In this document: in pieces, positions 54,341 through 64,000 of the stretch
How the letters are laid out: every line of letters starts with the position of its first letter
Position numbering within the stretch: the stretch's first letter is position 1
Assembly: GCF_963259705.1 (NCBI RefSeq)
Contig: NC_081840.1
Span: 114,176,074 to 114,240,073, forward strand
Direction of reading: 5' to 3'
Length of the DNA: 64,000 nt
From: Myotis daubentonii
Lineage: Eukaryota > Chordata > Mammalia > Chiroptera > Vespertilionidae
Position numbers and translations under genes: made by a program
Notes under the pieces: model-generated
Told to the model about the DNA's origin: nothing
The model's input: the letters and a program-made list of their open reading frames with translations, nothing else
Databases searched by the model: none

Positions 54341-54554
54341 CTAAAGGCCCGGTGCACAAAATTCATGTACAGGTAGGGTCCCTAGCCTGGCCGGTGATCG
54401 GGGCCTATCAGGGTCTTCCGGCTGCCGTCTGGGGCCTTCCTTTGTTCCACGCCACCCCCTGATGGTCAGCACATGTCATAGCAAGCGATCGAACTCCTGG
54501 TCTCCAGTCGAATTCCCAAGGGGACACTTTGCAGATTAGCCTTTTATATATAGA
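54341..54554 (-). mobile_element. Helitron 1 of a tandem array, reverse (214 bp)
   Basis: The right end reads CTAAAGGCCCGGTGCACAAA, in which one base of the canonical CTAG has changed (rc TTAG). The left end reads CCTTTTATATATAGA, complementary to a TC-start. The interior is short and contains cccctgatggtcagcaca, a decayed palindrome arm. It immediately abuts the next Helitron at 54555. Host sequence is L1 ORF2. Confidence 0.85.
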
Positions 54555-54900
54555 CTAGAGGCCCGGTGAACAAAAATTTGTGCACTGGAGGGGGGAGGGT
54601 TTCTCAGCTCGGCCTGTGCCCTCTCAGGTGATGTCCACCTGACAGCTTAGGCCCGCAGGGAGCAGGCCTAAGCCATAGTCAGACATCCTTAGCGCTGCTG
54701 TGGAGGCGGGAGAGGCTCCCTCCACTGCCGCTGTGCTGACCAGCCATGAGCTGGCTTCTGGCTGAGCAGCACTCCCCTGTAGAAGTGCACTGACCACCAG
54801 GGGGCAGTTCCTGTGTTGAGTGTCTGCCTCCTGGTGGTCAGTGTGCATCATAGCAACTGTTCTAGGGTTAATTTGCATATTACCCTTTTATTATATAGGA
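54555..54900 (-). mobile_element. Helitron 2 of a tandem array, reverse (346 bp)
   Basis: Begins CTAGAGGCCCGGTGAACAAA and ends TTACCCTTTTATTATATAGGA. Contains the intact palindrome gcactgaccaccagggggca / tgcctcctggtggtcagtg at about 54788-54843. It abuts Helitron 1 and Helitron 3 with no spacer. Confidence 0.93.
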
Positions 54901-55361
54901 CTAGAGGCCTGGTGCATGAAATTCGTGCACTGGGAGGGGGTTATCCCTCAGCCCAGCTTGCACCCTCTCCAATCTGGGACCCCTTGGGGGATGTCCAACT
55001 GCCGGTTTAGGCCCGACCCTATAGGAATGGGGCCTAAACTGGCAGTCGGACATCCCTCTCACAATCCGGGACTGCTGGCTCCTAACTACTCACCTGCTTG
55101 CCTGCCTGATCACCCCCTAACTTCTCCCCTGCCAACCTGATTGATGCCTAACTGCTCCCCTGCCAGCCTGATCGCCCCCAACTGCCCTCCCCTGCTGGCT
55201 TGATAGCCCACAACTGCCCTCCCCTGCTGGCTTGATAGCCCACAACCTCCCTCCCCTGCCAGCCATCTTGTGGTGGCCATCTTGTGACCACATGGTGGCA
55301 GCCATCTTGTGATGACATGAGGGCATTGTGTGAGGGCCACCTAGGTTTTTATTAGTATAGA
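54901..55361 (-). mobile_element. Helitron 3 of a tandem array, reverse (461 bp)
   Basis: Begins CTAGAGGCCTGGTGCATGAA and ends with GA at 55360-55361, followed by host T at 55362. A GGCCTAAAC/GTTTAGGCC-type inverted repeat lies at about 55003-55036. The centre has a two-copy 32-bp direct repeat (about 55182-55246) and three GCCATCTTG motifs at 55262, 55276 and 55301. L1 resumes immediately after. Confidence 0.93.
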
Positions 55362-55487
55362 TAACAAACTATCAGAAATCAAAAATAAGAAAACAAGAAA
55401 GAAAAATAAGAAAATAAGCAACATTTATAATTGCATTAAAAATACCTAGGAATAAATTTAAACAAAGATATAAAGACCTGTATTCTG

Positions 55488-55705
55488 GCCCTAACCGGTT
55501 TGGCTCAGTGGATAGTGCATCGGCCTGCGGACTCAAGGGTCCCAGGTTCGATTCCAGTCAAGGGCATGTACCTTGGTTGCAGGCACATCCCCAGTAGGGA
55601 GTGTGCAGGAGGCAGTTGATCGATGTTTCTCTTGCATTGATGTTTCTAACTTTCTATCCTCTCCTTTCCTCTCTGTAAAAAATCAATAAAATATATTTTT
55701 TTAAA
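55488..55705 (+). mobile_element. VES-type SINE, inserted in L1
   Basis: Clean VES SINE from gccctaaccggtttggctca, with ggttcgattccagtcaaggg and gtgcaggaggcagttgatcg, to aaaaatcaataaaatatatt plus an A-rich tail. The target duplication aaagacctgtattctg / aaagacctgtactctg lies at 55472-55487 and 55706-55721 (one mismatch). Confidence 0.95.
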
Positions 55706-57530
55706 AAAGACCTGTACTCTGAAAATTATAAAGCAGTGAAGAAAGAAATTAATAAGATACAAATAAGTGGAAGCATATACCGTGTTCATGGACTGGAAAA
55801 GTTTGCATCATTAAAATGTTCATACCCAAAGCAATCTATAGATTCAACAGAATTCCTATCAAGATACCAATGGGGTATTTCACAGAACTGCAACAAATAT
55901 TTCAAACATTTTTATGGAACCACAAAAGATCCTAAATATCCACAGCAATTATGAGAAAGAAGAACAAAGTTGGAGAAATCATGCTACCTGATATCACACT
56001 GTACTACAATGCCATGGTAACAGCATGGTACTGGCATAAACACAGACATAGAACAATGGAACAGAATAGAGAGGCCAGAAATTAACCCACGCCTCTATGG
56101 TCAATTAATATTTGACAAAGAAGGCAAAAACATACAATGGGGTAAAGATAGTCTACTCAATAAATGGTGTTGGGGAAATTGGATAGATACATGCAAAAAA
56201 AAATGAAACTAGACCACTCTCTTACACCATTCACAAGAATAAACTCAAAATGGATTAAAGCCCTAAATGTTAGACTCAAAACCATAAACATCCTAGAAGA
56301 AAACATAGGCAGTAAAATCTCATACATTTCCCATAGCAATATTTTTTTTCTGATATATTACCTCAAGCAAGCTAAACAAAAGAAAAAAAATAAACAAATG
56401 GGATTACATCAAAGTAAAAAGCTTTTGCACAGCAAATAAAACCATCAACAAAATGAAAAGACAACCCACTGTATGGGAGAACATATTTGCCAATGATACA
56501 TCTCATAAGGAGTTAATATCCAAAATTTATAAAGCATTTATCAAACTCAACACCAAAAAACAAACAATCCAATTTAAAAATGGGCAAAGAACCTAAAATA
56601 CATTTCTCTAATGAGGACTTACATATGCCAATAGATGTGTGAAAAGATGCTCAGAGAGATGCAAATTAAAACTACAATGAGACAATCACCTCACCCTTAT
56701 CAGAATGGCTATCATCAATAAATCAACAAACAAGTGTTGGCGAGGATGTGGAGAAAAGGGAACCCTTGTGCACCAACACCCTAGTGCTGGTGGAAATGCA
56801 GACTGGTGCAGCCACTGTGGAAAGCAGTATGGAGTTATCTCAGTAAATTAAAAATGGAACTGCTTTATGACCCAGTGATTCCACTTCTGGAAATGTATCT
56901 GAAGAAATCCAAAACACAAATTCGAAAGAACATAGCCCAATGTTCATTGCAGTGTTATTTACAATAGCCAAGATTTGGAAGAAGCCCAAGTACCCATCAA
57001 TAGAGGAGCAGATAAAAAAGCTGTGGTGCATTTACACAATGGAATATTACTTGGCCATAGAATAAAGAAGGAAATCTTGCTCTTTTTGACAGCATGGATG
57101 GACCTGGAGATTATTATGTTAAATGAAATAAGCCAATCAGAGAAAGCCAGGTACCATATGATCTCACTCATATGTGGAATCTAATGAACAAAATAAACTA
57201 ACCAACAAAATAGAAATAGATGCTTAGATAGAAAACAGACTGACAGCTGTCCTAGAAGAGAGGGTTGTGGGGCTGGGTGAAAAAGATGAAGGGATTAAGA
57301 GAAAACACTCGTGGACACAGACAATAGTATCACTGTGTCAAAGGGAAGGGGAGTGGGAGGATGTAGAAGAGGGTAAGGGGGGATAAATGGTGATGGAAGG
57401 AGACCTGACTTGGGGTGGTAAACACACAATACAATATACAGGTGATGTGTTACAGAATTGTGCACCTGAAATCTATATAATTTTATCAACCAATGTCACC
57501 CTAATAAATTCAATTAAAAAGCAAAATAAA

Positions 57531-57874
57531 TAAACCCCCAGGTGGACCAAACACACAGCACTCTGACATGTACAACCTGAGGCTGTTGGCAAAAGCCCCA
57601 GCCTCCATCCTGGTAAATTAGAGGACAATCTGGTGGCCTTGGAAAAGATTACAGCTCTGAGCATCCAGGACATTTCCCCCTCCTCTGCTTGCTTTCCCCA
57701 TCTGGCTGGAGCAAGCCAGGAGGGAAGGAGAATGGTGGGGATGGGGGACCATCTCTGGGCACTTGTGACAGCCACCCACCCTGGGTTTCCTCACTGCCTT
57801 GGACCTCCTCTCAGTTTTCTGGGTCTCCATCTCCAAGCTGACATAGCTCTCTTTCCTCTTCACTCTGAGCCAGG
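57531..57874. other. Unique sequence
   Basis: No gene or repeat recognised. Confidence 0.3.
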
Positions 57875-58050
57875 CTGCCTGCTTTCAAATTCTAGCTCCA
57901 TCTTTTCCAGCTGTGTGACCTCAAACTATAACTCTCTCTGTGCCTCAGCTTTCCTTGTCTATGAAATGGGGCTAATGAGTCTTCCTCCCTACAGGGTGTC
58001 TATGAAGAGAAAAGCAGTTAATCTGTGTGAAGCACCACATGGTACCCAAA
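57875..58050 (+). repeat. MIR SINE relic
   Basis: caaattctagctccatcttt, ccagctgtgtgacctcaaac, tgtgcctcagctttccttgt and atgaaatggggctaatgagt reproduce the MIR 5' half and core. Confidence 0.85.
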
Positions 58051-59042
58051 TGGGACTCGATGATGTGGTAGGTTGGTGATTTTTATTCAGACAGGCCCCT
58101 GGGGAAAGGTCAGCCTTAGCATCCTTCCTTCTCCCAGGGATCTATGCAGTTAAGTCTGGCTAAGTTGGTGGCAGGCAAAGATTGGGCCTGAATCAATATA
58201 ATTTAAAGAGGAAGGAGATGGGGAAGGAAGTGGTTTTTTGTGTTCCCTGGCCCGGTGAACTAATGTGCTCACCTGCTTCTCCAGTAGGTCTGATTGGCCC
58301 ATGTTCATACTGTTGCTTCCTTGGTGAGGAGAATGGCCTTCTGGGAGCTCACACTTCCTAGGAAGCAAGCTCGTGGGAGTTCAGGAAGAGGCAGGAATCC
58401 ATATAGAGTGACCTTTCATCCAGGGCCTTTGTGAGCCAGCAATTCTGAAACAAAATATTGTTCCTACTTCACAGATGAGAAGACTGAGGCTCAGAATGGT
58501 GCCCGATGTCACTCAGCCAAGGAACTGGCTTAGGGGAGCAGGCCTCCCAAGCACCTTCCACCACACCTAACAGACTGAGCATCTCTGGGCTCAGTTGGAT
58601 CAGCTGTGGAATGGACTCTCGGCATCCATGCTGCATCCGGCAAAAAAGATGGAGAAGGACAGAGACGCTAGCCTGACAAGCAAACACCACAGGAACTGAA
58701 ACTCCACCCTGTGTGGGCAGGGCCTGGGGGCTGGTGGGAACCTTCCCAGGCCTTGTCTCCAGACCCCAGGCCAGGCCCCTGGCTCCCGACAGCGCAGAGG
58801 AAGGCCTGCAGCCTGGAGTTCGCACACTGGAATTCCTCTGCCTCACCCTTTGTAGCTCTGCCAAGAGGCCATTCGAGCCATTAATTAGTACAAGTGTGTA
58901 TATTTTTACAATAGAAAATGCAGGCCTTCGGAAAAAAGTCAAACAGTACAAAAGGATCTGACAGGAAAACAAAGTCTCCTTCCTCCCCCAAGTCCTCTCC
59001 TCCTAGCCCCTGCTCCGTGGAGGCCTCCAAGCCCACTGGTTT
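58051..59042. other. Unique sequence, possibly with an old L1 edge near 58880
   Basis: Mostly unrecognised. MIR-like text is at 58450-58560 (cttcacagatgagaagactg, aggctcagaatggtgcccga). From about 58885 (tagtacaagtgtgtatattt) the texture resembles an old L1M 3' end interrupted by the next MITE. Confidence 0.35.
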
Positions 59043-59050
59043 CTTTAAAG

Positions 59051-59255
59051 CAGGGGTCCTCAAACTACGGCCCGCGGGCCACATGCAAATACAAATATTG
59101 TATTTGTTCCCGTTTTGGTTTTTTTACTTCAAAATAAGATATGTGCAGTGTGCATAGGAATTGGTTCATAGTTTTTTTTAAAACTATAGTCCGGCCCTCC
59201 AACGGTCTGAGGGACAGTGAACTGGCCCCCTGTTTAAAAAGTTTGAGGACCCCTG
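59051..59255 (+). mobile_element. hAT MITE, 205 bp, with palindromic 8-bp target duplication
   Basis: Starts CAGGGGTCCTCAAACTACGG and ends AAAGTTTGAGGACCCCTG (15-bp perfect terminal inverted repeat). The target duplication ctttaaag is exact at 59043-59050 and 59256-59263. Interior gcccgcgggccacatgcaaa then A/T-rich; ends ggccctccaacggtctgagg. Distantly reminiscent of the 659/2339 family. Non-coding. Confidence 0.95.
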
Positions 59256-59299
59256 CTTTAAAGCCTCAAAGCCTTCCACACACTATAGCATCTGCAAAA

Positions 59300-59302
<3 letters not shown>

Positions 59303-59338
<36 letters not shown>
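59303..59338 (+). repeat. (GT)n microsatellite
   Basis: About 18 GT units. Confidence 0.97.
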
Positions 59339-59339
<1 letters not shown>

Positions 59340-59640
59340 CATTTACTCTTTTTTTTCGCAAAAATGGTAGCAAATCTCTATATCTTGAAGCCCTTTTCTT
59401 ATTGGATCACAGAGGGCACTCTTTTCCGGTGGTTTTAAAGAACAGTGCTATCATTATCGTGTGGTTCTGTGGGAGTCTCCTAGGCTGTGTGGTGTGGCTA
59501 ACGTCGCCCATGTGGAGGTTCTGCTCAGCAGCCATGCAGAATTCTATGGGATGGGCGCCATTGTTTACTTGAGCAGCCCCCTGTTCATTAACATTCAGTT
59601 GACTTTCAATCTTTTCCTTTTATAAAAAGAAATGCTACGA
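59339..59640 (-). repeat. Possible old L1M 3' end, antisense
   Basis: cttgaagcccttttcttatt, gcagaattctatgggatggg and cttgagcagccccctgttca, then taacattcagttgactttca, resemble old L1 3' ends in antisense, the same class as 4560-6530. Confidence 0.45.
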
Positions 59641-60024
59641 TGAATGGCCAAGTACACACTTCACACATTTACCTGAACGACCTGGTCCTGGAATTGAGTT
59701 AGTTCCCTGGGTCAAAGGGAAGCGCATGTGTAGCTGCGACAAGTTGCCCACTGGCTGTCCCCAGGAGTGGCACTGATCCGTGTCCCTGCCCATCCGCTCT
59801 GCCAGAGCCTGTCTCCTGTTCCTTAGCTGCCAGGAGCTGCCACACTTTTGATCTTTGCTAATCTGATGGCTGGAAGAAAGTCTCTTCGTGAAGTCTTCAT
59901 GGCTTGGGACTTGCAGAGGCCCCTTGAACAACCCCCTCCTCCTTCTGGCCTTGGCTGCCCAAAGAAGGAGGTAGTGCATGGTCCTTTGTCACTAAGGGCA
60001 GCACTATATTCTAGAGGTAAAACC

Positions 60025-60090
60025 CCTCCCAGGCCCCCTCACAGGCCCCTCACAGGCCCCTCACAGGCCCCCTCACAGGCCCCTCGCAGA
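60025..60090 (+). repeat. Minisatellite, 11-12-bp unit
   Basis: About five tandem copies of CCCCTCACAGG with one unit-length variant (extra C) and a final cccctcgcag. The frame across it is repeat-driven. Confidence 0.9.
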
Positions 60091-60915
60091 GCACCCAGGG
60101 CTCCTTCATCACACTCCTCGCCCAGGATGGCAGCGACCAGGGGTCCTGTTGAGGTCTGTCTCCCATTACCCAGCAGAAACTCAGAGATGTTTGTTGAAAG
60201 AATGAATGAATGAGCATAAGTGACGCTAGTGCTGAAATTGCTTGCTGTTACCCAAATGCCTCTTAACATGTGATGGGGGTGGTACAGGTTGCTCCCTCTG
60301 TGAGGGGACAGCGGGTCTAGAGAAGGGAGGAGGGCTCAGGGAGGAAGATGAACTTCACTGCTTTGCAAAAGGCCTGAGCATCCAATATGGAAAGCAACTA
60401 GGTTCATGGGTGACCCTCCCTAGAGCAAAAGCCACCTGCTCCAGGCACACTGAGCAGAAGCATTGACACTTCAGGCCCCAGAGCAGAGACCAGGCTTCAG
60501 GATGGAGAGAAGCGGTGTGGGGAGGAACAGTTTAACGAGCTGAATGGCACCTGCACCTCCCTCCCCTGGCTCGGGCCTCTGAGCCAAGTGCCTTTTTCAC
60601 CCAGTGAGACCGGAGCAAGCAGGTGCAAAGCCAGCAGCCCCCTGCTTGTGCCACAAGGTGACTCAGCAGCGTGGGAGTCTTCTCCTGGTTCAACCCTCCG
60701 CAGACTCCTAACTGCAGGAGGATAGGTGGGCTGGCTCAGCCCCTCATCTGCGCAGGCCGGCTCCTAGCAGGGGATGAGGGAGAGGGGTGGCAGGCTTCAG
60801 TTCCTTGTCTGGTCCTGGCTTTTCAGAGTCCACTGTGGCTGGTGGGCTTCCTTTATCTCATGGCTGCTGGGGAAGGAAGGTTCAAAGGGGAGAAATGTAA
60901 TAGCCTAGAGTCTGC
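60091..60915. other. Unique sequence
   Basis: A MIR-type 3' end (agatgtttgttgaaagaatg, aatgaatgagcataag) lies at about 60130-60220 in sense. Otherwise unrecognised. Confidence 0.35.
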
Positions 60916-61145
60916 ACAGCAGCCTGAGAAGGGCAGCAGAAGGCACTGGCCTGGAAATATGGTCTGGGAACCACACAGCACCTGGGGGATCCCAGCTCTG
61001 CTGCTTCCAGGCTGAGTGTCTTTGGACACCTTAGTGGCTCCATTTCTTCATGTAAAATGGGGATGCCACAGCAGTTTACATTTCACAGATGAATTACTGC
61101 CTGTGAAGCACTCAGAACAATGCCTGCACAGAGTTAGAGCTGGAT
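60916..61145 (+). repeat. MIR SINE relic
   Basis: tcccagctctgctgcttcca, ggctgagtgtctttggacac, tccatttcttcatgtaaaat, ggggatgccacagcagttta and aatgcctgcacagagttaga follow the MIR order. Confidence 0.8.
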
Positions 61146-61189
61146 CGATACGATATATTTATCTTAGTCTTGGCTTTCCCTGATATTGT

Positions 61190-61460
61190 CTATCATTCCA
61201 TGGACCAGATGCCTACCCTGTGACAGGGCCTGGCAAGCCATTTCACATCACTGCCCCATGAGATGGGAATTATTAGCCTGGTTCCCCACAGCTGAAGACT
61301 GGGGCTCAGAGAAGCTGAGGCCGAGGAGAGGCAGACCCGAAGTTTGCCATCTAAAAATAGTGTGCCCTGTCCATGTGGCTGTCCCTGCCACTAAATGCCC
61401 CATGTGACTGGGTGAGTCATTTGGTCTCTCGAGCCTTAGTTTGTTCATCTGTAACATGGC
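61190..61460 (+). repeat. MIR-related relics, two adjacent
   Basis: gatgcctaccctgtgacagg, atctgactggcaagccattt-like text and ctgaagactggggctcagag give a MIR2/MIRb 3' half at 61190-61345. ctgggtgagtcatttggtct, then ctcgagccttagtttgttca, is a MIR core at 61400-61460. Confidence 0.65.
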
Positions 61461-62000
61461 TTAGCTAGTGGCTCTGCCATCTCCTGCTAAGTAGGTCTGG
61501 GTAATATAGGACCTTGTTTCTGGCTGCCCCAAGGGGAGGTGAAGGAAGGAAATGGGTTAGACCTGCTTTTTTCCTTCTTGGTTGTGGGACCATGAACAAC
61601 TTTTTTCCTCAATAATTCAATAATTATCTAAGTAATGCTGATTAGAGCAGGATGGGCTACGGGTCAGGCCGATACATAGGACACAGATCTGCCATCGCTG
61701 AGCTGATGGTTTAGCAGAAGAGCTCTCCGATCCCCTAGCTTCCCTGGCCCTCAGCCGCCTGAATCTGTAGTACAGCCTAGTGCCTCAGCTCTTTCAGAAA
61801 CCAGGAAGCACTGCGGGCCAGTGGGCATTCTAGCCTGAGGCTGGAGTTGATGGTGCAGAGCAGGTGGGAGTGGGAGGAGGGCCTTTGGTGTTGACAGCCG
61901 AGCTGTCTTGAGAAGCAGTCATAGGATTAGTCCTACAGTCTGCCTTTCCCATGTGATCCTGCAGCAACCTGTTTATTATTCCCATTTCTCCGAAGATGGC
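61461..62000. other. Unique sequence
   Basis: No gene or young repeat recognised. Confidence 0.3.
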
Positions 62001-62001
62001 T

Positions 62002-62221
62002 TTTTATTTTTTTAATGTTTTTATTGATTTCAGAAAGAGGAAGGGAGAGGGACAGAGAGAGAGAAACATCAATGATGAGAAAGAATCATTGATTGGCTGC
62101 CTCCTGCATTCCCCTCAGTGGGGATAGAGCCCGAAATCCGGGCATGTGCCCTGACCAGGAATTGAACCATGACTCCTGGTTCATGGGTCAACGCTCAACC
62201 ACTGAGCCACACCAGCTAGGC
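62002..62221 (-). mobile_element. VES-type SINE, antisense
   Basis: Reverse VES SINE: gtttttattgatttcagaaa, gaggaagggagagggacaga, catcaatgatgagaaagaat, gcctcctgcattcccctcag, ccctgaccaggaattgaacc and ccactgagccacaccagc. It is of the older, more diverged type. Target duplication not obvious. Confidence 0.9.
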
Positions 62222-63800
62222 TCTGAAAACTGTTGTGTGTGTGTTTTTTTAGGAAAACTAGCCAATCACCTTTGGGGTGGGGGAGAGGGTGAGCAATAGA
62301 CCAGTTTGTTGAGAACAAGGCAGATGGCAGGCTAGGCTGGTCATCTCTTGCATCTCCATGTGCCCCCACCCCAGCAAGGAGAGAAGTGATGTTAGTCATC
62401 TTTTCAGGAAGCTGGGCCTGGACCGCTTTCTTCCTGGTCCCAGGGGAAGCCTCTTTGACCCTGGACCTGGCCTGGCACCCTCAGCACAATGGGCTCCTCT
62501 AAGATACTCAATCACTTTAGCCTCTGAAATGTTGAGGTCACCCTCTCTCCCACCTTCTCCAGCACATTAAACTCTCATGGATAAATGTGAGTTAAATTGA
62601 ATTGAATTGACTTGGATCTAATTAAGTGAATTGAATTGAATGCCAGATTACAAGCTTCATCAGAGCCCATAGAATTTTGGTTTTCTAATGGTAGACCATA
62701 GATCTGAAAGGCCAATTTGATGCCTTGTTTCTATTTCCTTCTGGGGGTAGGGGGGTGGGTGGGGAAGGAGGAATAAGGGAGTGGAGTTCAGTGAGGGCTT
62801 CCTTTGGAAAACACCACCTTCCAGCAATTGCCTCCCACAAACTCTTTCCAAAGGGCTCATTCCCAGCAGCTAAACAAAAGCCTTTGAAAGCTCTTCCTTT
62901 GTTCTGCTTTCCGGTGTCATCGGTGAGTATTGGCAGGACCGATACTAAGCTCTAGATCAGGTAGAGACTGGGACGCACAGAAGAACATTAGGGTGTGATT
63001 GGAAGAGAAGGTGCTAACATCCCGTGAGAGAGTGACAGTGTGCTGGCTGAGAGGCTGCCAGGACGCAAAGCCGGACATTTTTGGTGTGCACTTCCTTGAC
63101 CTCACAGAACCCGGGAGCAGTGAGTGCTTCTGCCCAGTAAACTGCTCAGCTTTGAGTCTGTGTTTTCTTCTCCATCCTTTGCAGGCTACGCCTCCCCTAA
63201 GGTGAATGCTGACCTCCCTCCAGGGCTGGGGCACCCCCTCCCCACTCCTCCAGGTGAATCCCATCCACTTCCTCCTAGGTGGAGGAGCGGTGGGTCCTGC
63301 ATTAATTGTTCCCACCACAATGTCTCCATGACTACACAGACCCAACAACTCAGAAGTAGCTCTGGGATTCATGGCCATCCAAGATGCAGACCCTGAGAGT
63401 CATCTACCCTCTTAACTTCCCAGCCATGTGCCTTAAAATGTCTCAAAATGAATCCACTGGCTGACCCCTCCCCCGTCCTCCCCACTTCAGTAGTCAGCAA
63501 CAGCATCTATTCAGATGCCTAAGCCAGAGATGGGGCATTGGCCTTGACAACTTCACCTCCACAGCCAGCCCACCTCCAAACCGTGCCAATTCTACCCTCT
63601 AAAAATCTCTCAGAGCTCCCCAATCATCTCCATCTCAGCCACCTGAGTCACCTGGCTGGGACAAATATAGTTGCTTCTTAACTGTTCTCCTATACCCACT
63701 CTTGCTACTTCCAATCCATCCTCCACAAATGCTGCCTAATTGATTTTGCCAAAATGCAAATCAGATCTTATCAATAGTTTCTGGCCTTAAAAGTCAACAG
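62222..63800. other. Unique sequence with a pentanucleotide tract
   Basis: No gene supported. A (TTGAA)n-like tract lies at 62594-62640 (aattgaattgaattgac, then gtgaattgaattgaatg). Frames at 62917-63396 on both strands have no recognised domain. Confidence 0.35.
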
Positions 63801-64000
63801 TTGTTTCCCACTGTATTATGGTTAAAGGCCCAGCTCAATACTAAACAAGAAAAGAAGTCTCACTTATCCTCCCCAACTGGCCTCTTCTGGGGCCCTAGTG
63901 CCTGGCATGCTCCCTTCTGCCCTGTCCAAGACTTTTGCACATGCTGTCTCCTCTACCTAGAATGCTCTTCACTCTCCCCTTCTTGCAGCTGGTGCTTATT
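63801..64000 (+). repeat. L2 LINE 3' end relic, running off the window
   Basis: ggttaaaggcccagctcaat, ctagtgcctggcatgctccc, agacttttgcacatgctgtc, tcctctacctagaatgctct and tcttgcagctggtgcttatt match L2 3' text (...tttgcacatgctgttccctctgcctggaatgctcttc...). The element continues beyond 64000. Confidence 0.8.

Larger units (their letters stand above)
54206..57530 (+). mobile_element. L1 LINE, sense, 5'-truncated, split by Helitrons and a SINE
   Basis: Starts within the ORF2 reverse transcriptase region (DGITLYIENPKDSTKELLEL, just after the YADD-type motif). It is interrupted at 54341-55361 by three Helitrons and at 55488-55705 by a VES SINE. It continues through the ORF2 C-terminus (56000-56900, with [24 protein letters not shown] text) and the 3' UTR, ending in tttatcaaccaatgtcaccc and taataaattcaattaaaaag. 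Imperfect flanks taaaaccccatgtgg and taaacccccaggtgg may be a worn target duplication. Many stops make it dead. Confidence 0.9.

Noticed and set aside
55110..55340. Minus-strand frame with repeated His-Lys-Met-Ala
   Set aside because: Produced by the tandem GCCATCTTGTG and 32-bp repeats inside a Helitron; not a gene.
1..64000. CRISPR arrays, prokaryotic operons, phage or plasmid features
   Set aside because: No spaced direct repeats of CRISPR type, no ribosome-binding-site-led gene clusters; the repeat content is that of a bat genome.

Overview
The window reads as intergenic or intronic DNA from a vespertilionid (vesper) bat. Three kinds of repeat support this. There are many copies of the bat tRNA-derived VES-type SINE. 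There are short non-autonomous Helitrons of the HeliBat type, which start TCCTATATAATAAAA, end GTGCACTGGGCCTCTAG and sit between a host A and T. There are young hAT MITEs, including three SPIN-like copies, a family known for horizontal transfer into several vertebrates including vesper bats. I found no protein-coding gene I can support. The open frames are short and overlap repeats, microsatellites or GC-rich unique DNA, and none shows a recognisable domain except pieces of LINE-1 ORF1 and ORF2.

Layout. 1-4.5 kb: mostly unique sequence with two nearly identical 214-bp hAT MITEs in opposite orientation and one VES SINE with a perfect target duplication. 4.5-14.2 kb: a dense transposon block made of an old L1 3' end that hosts younger insertions, three Helitrons, and two antisense L1 copies, one with decayed ORF2 and ORF1. 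14.2-31 kb: unique DNA with MIRs, VES SINEs, two SPIN copies, another hAT MITE, long CT/CA and GAAA microsatellites, a probable antisense ERVL-MaLR internal remnant, and a 620-bp Helitron. 31-41 kb: mostly unique and increasingly GC-rich, with an MLT1-type LTR and a full-length 312-bp SPIN copy. 41-54 kb: repeat-poor, GC-rich DNA with MIR and L2 relics, one young solo LTR of the ERV2/betaretrovirus type at 44123-44553, and several AT-rich islands that look like conserved non-coding elements. 54.2-57.5 kb: a sense, 5'-truncated L1 split by three Helitrons abutting head to tail and by a VES SINE. 57.5-64 kb: unique DNA with MIRs, a hAT MITE, a VES SINE and an L2 end.

The most interesting structures are the triple head-to-tail Helitron array at 54341-55361, a Helitron whose pre-insertion site can be read from a related L1 in the same window, the SPIN copies, the inverted MITE pair, the exact solo-LTR boundaries, a perfect 20-bp palindrome with homeodomain-type cores at 41234-41253, and a triple YY1-like motif cluster inside one Helitron. 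All family names come from pattern recognition; no database search was run.
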